Of a DNA stretch of 11,600 bases, positions 6,353 to 11,600 are shown in pieces; position 1 is the first letter of the stretch, and each line of letters starts with the position of its first letter. Both the position numbers and the translations under genes were made by a program. The stretch comes from Acidobacteriota bacterium (GTDB lineage Bacteria > Acidobacteriota > Blastocatellia > Pyrinomonadales > Pyrinomonadaceae). Under the pieces are notes generated by a model, which was given only the letters and a program-made list of their open reading frames with translations, did not search any database and was not told the DNA's origin. The DNA is taken from NCBI GenBank assembly GCA_003222935.1, contig QHXL01000238.1, forward strand, positions 2,954 through 14,553, written 5' to 3'.

Positions 6353-6567
6353 TCGGTAACGGCTTCGCCGCCGGACGTGAGGCGACGGCTCCGCCTCGCC
6401 GTGAGGTGCGGCGTTCGATTTGGGCTGTGCCCCTGGTTCGAGCTTCGCTCAATAGTACGCACTACATAGGGGGCCGAGCCCGAACCAGGGGCATAGCCCA
6501 ATATCAACAGCACCTGTTACGGCGAGGCAGAGCCGTCGCCTCACATCCGGCGGCGAAGCCGAGGCGA
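6353..6567. repeat. Nested palindromic element, copy 2 (inverted)
   Basis: The same architecture as 2549-2768: outer arms 6360-6404 and 6517-6561, inner arms 6413-6440 and 6481-6505, variable centre 6441-6480. Its left end TCGGTAACGG matches the reverse complement of the right end of copy 1 (CCGTTACCGA). Its centre also aligns best to copy 1 when reversed, so the two units lie in opposite orientation 3.6 kb apart. Compensating-type changes in the arms (for example AGCC versus GGCT flanks) keep the hairpin pairing. Confidence 0.85.
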
Positions 6568-6638
6568 ACAGTTTTATTAAAAAGCAGAAGTAGACTACTT
6601 GTTGCACAGAAACGCACAGCAGAGAGAACTACCCGTGG

Positions 6639-6644
6639 CATAAT
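6639..6644 (+). promoter_or_regulatory. -10 box abutting acetyltransferase start
   Basis: CATAAT ends 9 nt before the ATG at 6654, and there is no Shine-Dalgarno. A transcript from it would start within about 3 nt of the start codon, as in a leaderless mRNA. No clear -35 is present. Confidence 0.35.
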
Positions 6645-6653
6645 GGTCTATCG

Positions 6654-7136
6654 ATGAGTGCAACGAATCTAAGACGAGCCGAGTTAAGCGACGTGCCCGA
6701 GATCACTTCACTGATCAATGCTGCATTCAAAATAGCGGAGGAATTCTTTGTCGACGGAAATCGCATCTCCATCGAAGGCGTTCTTGAGCATTTCGAATCG
6801 GGAGAGTTCTTGTTGGCAGAGGAAGAAGGAAAGCTCGTTGGTTGCGTCTATCTTGAACAACGTGGCGATCACACTTACCTTGGCTTGCTTAGTGCCGATC
6901 CAACTATCCAGCGTGCCGGACTAGGTTCTCGAATCCTTACGGGAGCGGAAGAGTATTGCAGAAAGCGTGGAGCTAAGTTTATGGATATTAGTGTAGTGAG
7001 TCTGCGTGAAGAACTTCTGCCTTTTTACGCCAAACGCGGGTATGTGGAAACAGGAACATCTCCTTTTCCTTCAGATGTGAAACTCAAGTTGCCGTGTCAT
7101 TTCATCAACATGTCGAAAGACCTTGTAGACACATAG
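6654..7136 (+). CDS. GNAT family N-acetyltransferase
   Basis: A 160-residue protein with the GNAT fold, which transfers an acetyl group from acetyl-CoA to an amine; the acceptor cannot be told from sequence. The N-terminus LRRAELSDVPEITSLINAAF is the usual strand 1 and helix 1. The central strands GEFLLAEEEGKLVGCVYLE lead to motif A, LSADPTIQRAGLGSRIL (residues 79-95), with the Q/R-x-x-G-x-G pyrophosphate loop as QRAGLG at 86-91. FYAKRGYVETG (124-134) is the late strand-helix typical of the family. The ATG at 6654 has no ribosome binding site, and a -10-like box lies just before it, so a leaderless message is possible. The gene is flanked by the large palindrome upstream and a DUF4242 gene 59 nt downstream. 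Confidence 0.92.
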   Translation: MSATNLRRAELSDVPEITSLINAAFKIAEEFFVDGNRISIEGVLEHFESGEFLLAEEEGKLVGCVYLEQRGDHTYLGLLSADPTIQRAGLGSRILTGAEEYCRKRGAKFMDISVVSLREELLPFYAKRGYVETGTSPFPSDVKLKLPCHFINMSKDLVDT

Positions 7137-7195
7137 GAGTTGGCGTACCTTATCAACCGCGAAACCCTACTTAACTTCTGAAAGGATAATTTCTC

Positions 7196-7465
7196 ATGCC
7201 AGTCTACATGGTCGAACGCAGTCTGCCCGGAATTGAAATGGACCAACTTGCCGCTGCCCAGAAAGCCGCAATCGAAACCAGTGACAAGTTCACTGCCGAA
7301 GGTAAGGACGTCCGTTACATTCGCACGACGTTCGTGCCGGGCGAAGCACATTGCATGTGTTTGTTTGAAGCGCCCAACGCGGACGTTGTAAAGGAAGTAA
7401 ACGAGACCGCACAGATACCCTTCACGCGAATCGTAGAAGCGCTCGACCTAACACCCAAGAGTTAA
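7196..7465 (+). CDS. DUF4242 protein, SCO4226-like
   Basis: A small 89-residue cytoplasmic protein. It begins MPVYMVERSLPGIE, the typical opening of DUF4242 (ferredoxin-like fold), and contains YIRTTFVPGEAHCMCLFEAPNADVVKEV, matching the family's strand with a Cys and the EAPS/N-type loop. The Streptomyces member SCO4226 binds nickel; whether this one does is not known. His and Cys residues in GEAHCMCL are candidate ligands. The start is set by AAAGGA at 7181-7186, 9 nt before the ATG. It converges on the DinB gene with only 4 nt between the stop codons, and I see no terminator hairpin there. Confidence 0.78.
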   Translation: MPVYMVERSLPGIEMDQLAAAQKAAIETSDKFTAEGKDVRYIRTTFVPGEAHCMCLFEAPNADVVKEVNETAQIPFTRIVEALDLTPKS

Positions 7466-7469
7466 ACGT

Positions 7470-7949
7470 TCACATCCCGGGATCGTCTGCCGACGGACCG
7501 TAAATCGAAGGTACTTTTCCGCCCATCGGTCGCAGGTACGAACTCAACTGCCCGCGATGATGAATCGCGTCGAACATGAAGTCCCAGAGAAATTGCGTCG
7601 CGGGCACATCCATTATCACCGCGCCCTGGTAAAGAAACTGGACGTTCTTATCGAGAGCGGCATCATCAGCTTTCGACACTTTATCGACTAACTCGTTCGA
7701 CCACTTCTCATACATCCCGATCATTTCATCGAGTGCAGGCGGCGTTGCATCTGTCCAATCAGCTTTTCCGGTATCAATGACGTCGATACACGCTTTCAAT
7801 TCAGACGTGAGTGTCCAAACTAATTGCTGGGCGGAAGGTGACCGTTCATGCGGTTTGTAACTCAGGTCCGGCGGCAAGGCCCTGAGCACTTTTAGAAAAA
7901 CGGGAAACTCGGCCTTTGCCCTTTTTAGATAGAACTCTTTAAGCGTCAT
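7470..7949 (-). CDS. DinB-fold protein
   Basis: A 159-residue four-helix-bundle protein of the DinB/YfiT superfamily, whose members include metal-dependent thiol-S-transferases and proteins of unknown role. The C-terminal signature FDAIHHRGQLSSYLRPMGGKVPSIYGPSADD is very characteristic. Canonical members bind a metal through one His in helix 2 and an HxxxH in the last helix. Here the helix 2 position reads LVWTLTSEL, with Thr where W-H is usual. The HxxxH reads DAIHH, with Asp in the first place. Metal binding may be altered or lost. The ATG at 7949 follows GAGGAG at 7959-7964 (9-nt spacing). The gene is separated by 18 nt from the stop of the upstream exported-protein gene, so it may be the last gene of that minus-strand run. 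Confidence 0.88.
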   Translation of the reverse strand: MTLKEFYLKRAKAEFPVFLKVLRALPPDLSYKPHERSPSAQQLVWTLTSELKACIDVIDTGKADWTDATPPALDEMIGMYEKWSNELVDKVSKADDAALDKNVQFLYQGAVIMDVPATQFLWDFMFDAIHHRGQLSSYLRPMGGKVPSIYGPSADDPGM

Positions 7950-7967
7950 TCTGGTTTTCTCCTCGGT

Positions 7968-8591
7968 TCACCTAACCCAATCACGAATTTCCACGGCGAT
8001 CTTTCGAGCACCTGTTCTGACTTGCCCGGTGTCGCCCTGTGGTTTTTTGTTAACCGTCGGTACCTTCGCGCCACCGATTACAACATCTCTGTCGTTTGGC
8101 TCAACTCTTCCCTCGGTTACGACCTCAGCCGTTTGCGGTGCGAAGATTACATAGTCCATGTAGGGAATCGTCCGGTCGCCCCAGACACCAACATCCTTGA
8201 CTCGAATTTCGACCCACAGTACATACGCATCAGTTTCGCGCTTTGCACGTTCCATCGCCAGTTTCCGCGTCAGCTTTCCGGCCTTCGTCAAAGGCATGGC
8301 CACTCTCATGTCTTTGAGCGTTTCGAAACAAGTGTCTAAGGCGATGTCGACAAAATTCGATTTCAGGTAAGTCGCATCATGAACGATTTCGGCGGCAGCA
8401 ACCAACGAAGTGATGACGATTGGAGTCTTGGTTTCACCCTTATCAACCGTGGCATTGGTTGGTGGCGCTGGCGGCGGAATTGTTTTCTGACGTCCTGACT
8501 GCCCATTGACATGGAGACAGACAAGCAACATCGCAATCACACACGCGAGGCAACGAAGTGACTTAGATTCCACGGCGCCAAATAAATTCAT
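7968..8591 (-). CDS. Exported protein of unknown function
   Basis: I place the start at ATG 8591, because the longer TTG frame begins inside the upstream TPR gene. The N-terminus CLACVIAMLLVCLHVNGQS is a signal peptide, followed by a Pro-rich stretch (KTIPPPAPPTNAT). The mature part of about 170 residues is an alpha/beta domain. Visible segments are LDTCFETLKDMRVAMPLTKAGKLTRK, ERAKRETDAYVLWVEIRV and DYVIFAPQTAEVVTEGRVEP. I do not recognise the family, and no catalytic motif is evident. It starts 28 nt after the stop of the exported TPR gene, so the two are probably co-transcribed and both act outside the cytoplasmic membrane. Confidence 0.75.
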   Translation of the reverse strand: MNLFGAVESKSLRCLACVIAMLLVCLHVNGQSGRQKTIPPPAPPTNATVDKGETKTPIVITSLVAAAEIVHDATYLKSNFVDIALDTCFETLKDMRVAMPLTKAGKLTRKLAMERAKRETDAYVLWVEIRVKDVGVWGDRTIPYMDYVIFAPQTAEVVTEGRVEPNDRDVVIGGAKVPTVNKKPQGDTGQVRTGARKIAVEIRDWVR

Positions 8592-8619
8592 TGTTTCTGA
8601 AAACGTGACGACTATTGAA

Positions 8620-9648
8620 CTACTTGACCAGGAACGAATGAAGTTTCGCGGCAAGTTCCGGATTGATCGCTTTCAACTTTTCATATTCATCCATGGCCTG
8701 CTTGCGATCGTTAATCGCGTAGTAGGTTATAGCCAGATTGAAATGAGCTTGAGCAAGATTCGGTCGCAGCTTAATCGCTTCTTTGTAGGCTTCTATCGCC
8801 TCTGAATATCGACCAGCGTTGTAGAGCGTCAGACCGAGATTGAATTGAGCGGCAACATTCGTCGGCTCGATTTCAGCGGCCCGCTTCAGAGCCACGGCAG
8901 CTTCCTCGTAACGTTGCATTCCGTTGAAAGCGTTGCCGAGGTTTTTGTACGCGTACGACAAGACTTCATTCCGCTCTTGAAAACCCTGTGTGTAGGCTTG
9001 CCCTGTGTCGCCCAGTAGTTTTATCGCCTGCGAGCTTGCTTCCATACCTTCCTGAAAACGATTGGTTTGATTGTAAACCGCACTCAGGTTGTTAAAGACT
9101 TCAGGATTTTGCGGCTCAAGCTTAATGGTCTGTTGATAGATTTCGATGGCCTCTTGATGACGGCTCAACGCAGCCAGAGAGAAGGCCAACGGCAGGAAGG
9201 CCTGTGTGTAACCGGGGTTTACTTTCAGTGCTTGCTGGTACGCGGCGACAGCCTCAGTAAAACGTTTCTGATCGACAAATACATTGCCCAGGCCGGCGAA
9301 AGATCGGGCGTCGTCGGGAGCCACCTGCATGGCGAGACGATACTGTTGTTCGGCTTCTGCGTATCTAGGTTGGGGGGCGCTTCGAGCGGCGTTGGCCCTG
9401 GCAATTATCGAATCTTGTTTAGGAGCCGTCGGTTTGGGTTGTCGTTGACCTTTAATCTTGCCGCCACCCGCAGTGCCCTGGTTCGCAACAACCGGATCCT
9501 TCGGCGCTCGAAAAATCATTGCAGCGCCGCCCGTGATGTCACGAACGATACTGCCACCTCCCGTCGGTTCCTGGGCGGGTAAGTTTGCGACACCAAGTGA
9601 AAGCACTACTAAAACCAACAAGAATCTTTGAAAAGCCTTACGCCACAT
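8620..9648 (-). CDS. Exported tetratricopeptide repeat protein
   Basis: A 342-residue protein with a clear signal peptide (FLLVLVVLSLGVANLPAQ, likely cleavage after Ala 25). A Gly/Pro/Lys-rich linker runs to about residue 75. From about 90 to 335 it carries about seven TPR units with the usual A-G-Y-A spacing: ARSFAGLGNVF (114), TQAFLPLAF (148), PEVFNNLSAVY (182), SYAYKNLGNAF (231), VAAQFNLGLTLY (265) and LAQAHFNLAITYY (299). TPRs form a protein-binding solenoid, here periplasmic or surface exposed. The ATG follows GGAGG at 8-nt spacing. The ExbD gene lies 141 nt upstream on the same strand and the unknown exported protein 28 nt downstream. The partner is not evident. Confidence 0.93.
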   Translation of the reverse strand: MWRKAFQRFLLVLVVLSLGVANLPAQEPTGGGSIVRDITGGAAMIFRAPKDPVVANQGTAGGGKIKGQRQPKPTAPKQDSIIARANAARSAPQPRYAEAEQQYRLAMQVAPDDARSFAGLGNVFVDQKRFTEAVAAYQQALKVNPGYTQAFLPLAFSLAALSRHQEAIEIYQQTIKLEPQNPEVFNNLSAVYNQTNRFQEGMEASSQAIKLLGDTGQAYTQGFQERNEVLSYAYKNLGNAFNGMQRYEEAAVALKRAAEIEPTNVAAQFNLGLTLYNAGRYSEAIEAYKEAIKLRPNLAQAHFNLAITYYAINDRKQAMDEYEKLKAINPELAAKLHSFLVK

Positions 9649-9745
9649 TTACTACGCCTCCAAAACTACGGCCAATTCCACCCGTTAAAACAGCAGGAAG
9701 CTTAGCAGATACTCGAGTTCTGGAGTTAGGGCAAATTAGCTGGAA

Positions 9746-9770
9746 GGGGGGCGGTTCCGGTGCCGCCCCT
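9746..9770. other. GC-rich stem-loop between exbD and TPR genes
   Basis: GGGGCGG at 9748-9754 and CCGCCCC at 9763-9769 enclose an 8-nt loop. On the plus strand it is followed by TTTC, but the genes on both sides lie on the minus strand, where no T run follows. It may weaken read-through from exbD or be one more small palindrome. Confidence 0.4.
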
Positions 9771-9789
9771 TTCTGGCGAGAGGGATCAC

Positions 9790-10275
9790 TTATCTCAAAC
9801 CATCGAGCTGTAGACCAATCGGCTCCGCGCCGGTGCCTTTGAGTCCATCTATAAGCCGTGCAACTTCACCGTAGGGAAGTGAGCGCGGCGCTTTGATGAA
9901 CACCGTTCGCTCAATTCGATCTTTCTCGGGTAAATCGTTGCGAGTCGCTAGATCTGCTCGATACGCGCGATTCTTAAAACGATCGGCAAAGAGTGATACG
10001 AGAGTCTGATTCAGTTTCGACATGTCATCGACGGTGCCCATGTCCGTGAGTGAATTGAGTTGTAGTGTGCGATCGTCGTTAACAGTTACGACGAGGGTGT
10101 GAATGTTTGCGGTAGCTGGTTGGTTATCAGGCGGCGAGGGAAGTTTAGTTTGGAAGCGATGAGGTTTCAGCGGCGCTGCGACCATGAAGATAATTAGTAA
10201 AACGAGTAGGACATCAATCAACGGCGTTACGTTGATCGTCGGCAGGGGCGTATTACCGGCGTGTTTCTCGCTCAT
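9790..10275 (-). CDS. exbD: ExbD/TolR-family biopolymer transport protein
   Basis: ExbD/TolR proteins are single-pass inner membrane subunits of proton-driven motors (TonB-ExbB-ExbD or Tol-Pal), anchored by an N-terminal helix. This 161-residue protein has the family signature INVTPLIDVLLVLLIIFMVAAP at residues 14-35, with the proton-carrying Asp at D21. A periplasmic domain rich in strands follows and ends ARLIDGLKGTGAEPIGLQLD, typical of the family. The start ATG follows GGAGG with 7-nt spacing. No exbB or tonB lies beside it; the upstream neighbour is a YndJ-like membrane protein 61 nt away. It may serve a motor encoded elsewhere. The symbol denotes the family; TolR function is equally possible. 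Confidence 0.92.
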   Translation of the reverse strand: MSEKHAGNTPLPTINVTPLIDVLLVLLIIFMVAAPLKPHRFQTKLPSPPDNQPATANIHTLVVTVNDDRTLQLNSLTDMGTVDDMSKLNQTLVSLFADRFKNRAYRADLATRNDLPEKDRIERTVFIKAPRSLPYGEVARLIDGLKGTGAEPIGLQLDGLR

Positions 10276-10336
10276 GTGTGAACCTCCGATCTTTCAGTCA
10301 CACAGTTAGACAGCGCAGATCAGAAAAGGTTCCAGC

Positions 10337-11281
10337 TTACTTCGCCTCAGACGTTGGTGAGGCTGATGACATTTCGATGGCCCAAGCCAGTAAGCCGCAG
10401 AGTGAGAAGCCAAAAGAGTTGAGCAGGCCGTGGGACATTGCCATCTGAGGAATATCCAGAATTACAGTTCGTGTCACAATACTGTAGGCATAAAGAACTG
10501 CCAGAACCATCGCGACCAGACTCGATAGTGAGGCAATTACTAGTAAGACTTGTGCAACTCTAACTCGCAGTTTTGGAACCACTCGGAAAACAACTACACA
10601 CCCAAGTAGGACCAGACCAAATGCGACAAGCAGAGTGCCTGCAAGTGCTAGCTTTGGCGACAATGTGATACCGGCGGCGACAAGCGGAGTTCCAAACACG
10701 ATGGCAAGCGCAGCAATGGCAGGAAGACGTGACCCAGGCAACTGACGAGCGGCAAGTCCGACTAAAAGAGGCGCTGCGAATCCCGCAAAATGAAAATGAA
10801 CTGCTGTGAGCAAAACTATCGTGTCGCCAAACCCCAATGGCTGAAATCCAAGACGCGAAGCGACGAACCATGCGCCACCAACGGGCAAATACATCATGCC
10901 GGCACTAACTGCGAGTTCGAGACTCAACTTTTGTTTGGAAAAGACAATCCGAAGTAGCCCTGCCAGTGCAATAAACGAAACCGTGACGAGCCATGTCGAC
11001 GCGAGACTACTCGCCGTAATTCCTTGAGGAAGCGCGAAGGAGATCAAACAAAGAAGTGCGGCCAATGGTTGGAGCACCGTCGCAATCCTTAACGTCATCC
11101 ATTCTTCGTTCGTCTCAACTAGAGAAATACCAAGTGGAACGACAACCAACACGGCGAGAAGAAACACTTTTTGAATCAAATCGGTTTCCGCAGAATCGCC
11201 CGTACGATAGAAGAGTGTGAAAGCCCACACTACAGCACCAGCCATTGCACTAACACGCGCGAGTCTGGACGTTGAAGGCAT
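10337..11281 (-). CDS. YndJ-like polytopic membrane protein
   Basis: A 314-residue protein made almost wholly of hydrophobic segments, with about nine or ten membrane helices. The sequence TAVHFHFAGFAAPLLVGLAARQL near residue 160 and the C-terminal PQMAMSHGLLNSFGFSLCGLLAW match the YndJ family, with conserved His in both (HFHF and MSHG). The biochemical role of YndJ proteins is not known. The ATG at 11281 lies 10 nt after the stop of the MscS-like gene, and the SD is weak, so translation is probably coupled. A 61-nt gap leads to exbD downstream. Confidence 0.82.
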   Translation of the reverse strand: MPSTSRLARVSAMAGAVVWAFTLFYRTGDSAETDLIQKVFLLAVLVVVPLGISLVETNEEWMTLRIATVLQPLAALLCLISFALPQGITASSLASTWLVTVSFIALAGLLRIVFSKQKLSLELAVSAGMMYLPVGGAWFVASRLGFQPLGFGDTIVLLTAVHFHFAGFAAPLLVGLAARQLPGSRLPAIAALAIVFGTPLVAAGITLSPKLALAGTLLVAFGLVLLGCVVVFRVVPKLRVRVAQVLLVIASLSSLVAMVLAVLYAYSIVTRTVILDIPQMAMSHGLLNSFGFSLCGLLAWAIEMSSASPTSEAK

Positions 11282-11291
11282 TTGGCAGTTC

Positions 11292-11600
11292 TTAGCGGAG
11301 GTTGTCGTTGGGGAACATTACTCGATCCGGTTCCTGGTTCAGTTCGGCAAGAAGTTCCTTGATCAACCTCGTCTTCACCCGACCTGCTTCTTTCGGATGG
11401 ACCAGGTAGCGAACGATCGCTTCGAGCCAGGTGTTTTCACTGACCCGAAACATGACGACCGGCTTCTCCTGTACCTGGAGTTGATCGACGGGGGTTTGTG
11501 CCAGCAATTCGCGAAACACCCGAACCTGTTTCATCATCGCCTCTCCTACTTCCCTTTCGGCGATTTTCTGCATGGTCGAGGAAACAAATTCCAGGTCGCT
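11292..11600 (-). CDS. MscS-type mechanosensitive channel, 3' part
   Basis: The frame is open to the window edge, so the gene begins outside; the internal ATG at 11573 is not the start. The 102 visible residues (SDLEFVSSTMQKIAEREVGEAMM to the stop) look like the C-terminal cytoplasmic alpha/beta domain of MscS-family channels. The diagnostic part is PVVMFRVSENTWLEAIVRYLVHPKEAGRVKTRLIKELL, where the final strand-helix of the cage domain lies. MscS channels open under membrane tension to release solutes in osmotic downshock. The pore helices are not visible. The YndJ-like gene follows after 10 nt, forming a likely operon. Confidence 0.78.
   Translation of the reverse strand, partial: SDLEFVSSTMQKIAEREVGEAMMKQVRVFRELLAQTPVDQLQVQEKPVVMFRVSENTWLEAIVRYLVHPKEAGRVKTRLIKELLAELNQEPDRVMFPNDNLR

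Noticed and set aside
6436..6444. GGTTCGAGC matching the T-loop region of the tRNA, considered as an attachment-site half
   Set aside because: The identity is only 9 bp and is explained by the inner arm of the palindromic element. No integrase is present.
5901..6452. Long minus-strand frame of 183 codons covering the transporter remnant and the repeat
   Set aside because: Its first half translates repeat DNA and spacer, and its end is the shifted frame of the transporter. Only the part from 6182 to about 6050 is ancestral coding sequence.
6307..6657. Plus-strand frame of 116 codons upstream of the acetyltransferase
   Set aside because: It is translated almost wholly from the palindromic element and has Arg/Ala-rich composition typical of repeat read-through, with no domain.
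9067..9582. Plus-strand frame of 171 codons opposite the exported TPR gene
   Set aside because: It is the mirror of the regular TPR coding sequence. The minus-strand protein has a signal peptide and repeats that fully explain the DNA.

Overview
The window looks like chromosomal DNA of a mid-GC, repeat-rich soil-type bacterium. An Acidobacteriota (Blastocatellia-like) origin is my best inference. The reasons are an FHA-kinase, many TPR proteins, a bacterial Ku, a YndJ-family membrane protein, DinB and DUF4242 genes, and an unusual density of short palindromic repeats between genes. No marker here proves the taxonomy.

Left part (1-2450). The 3' end of a gene for a concanavalin/LamG-like domain protein is followed by a soluble FHA - four-Cys zinc ribbon - Ser/Thr kinase. 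A FecR-like exported protein gene converges on it. The 3' end of that gene contains a small palindromic repeat and may be an altered C-terminus.

Middle-left (2517-4686). A 220-bp nested palindromic element precedes a Ku gene (DNA end binding, NHEJ) with a strong ribosome binding site. Twenty bases after Ku lies a MerR-type HTH-TPR fusion gene on the same strand.

Middle (4687-6653). This is a gene-poor, repeat-laden stretch. It holds a direct/inverted repeat cluster, a 9-bp perfect hairpin, a stand-alone CheY-like receiver gene, a 34-bp inverted repeat starting at that gene's stop codon, and a tRNA-Lys(CTT) with a consensus promoter and a good terminator. After these come the wreck of an Nramp-type metal transporter gene and a second, oppositely oriented copy of the large palindromic element.

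Right part (6654-11600). A GNAT acetyltransferase and a DUF4242 protein lie on +. A DinB-fold protein lies on -, tail to tail with the DUF4242 gene. A minus-strand run then reads from the right edge: MscS-type channel (partial), YndJ-like membrane protein, orphan ExbD/TolR, exported TPR protein, small exported protein of unknown function. The first two are 10 nt apart and the last two 28 nt apart, which suggests co-transcription of those pairs. The ExbD gene has larger gaps on both sides.

I found no CRISPR, transposase, phage gene or defence operon. The most unusual material is the set of at least five unrelated palindromic repeat families and the internally deleted transporter pseudogene. 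The Ku/MerR-TPR pair is the best candidate for an uncharacterised functional unit.
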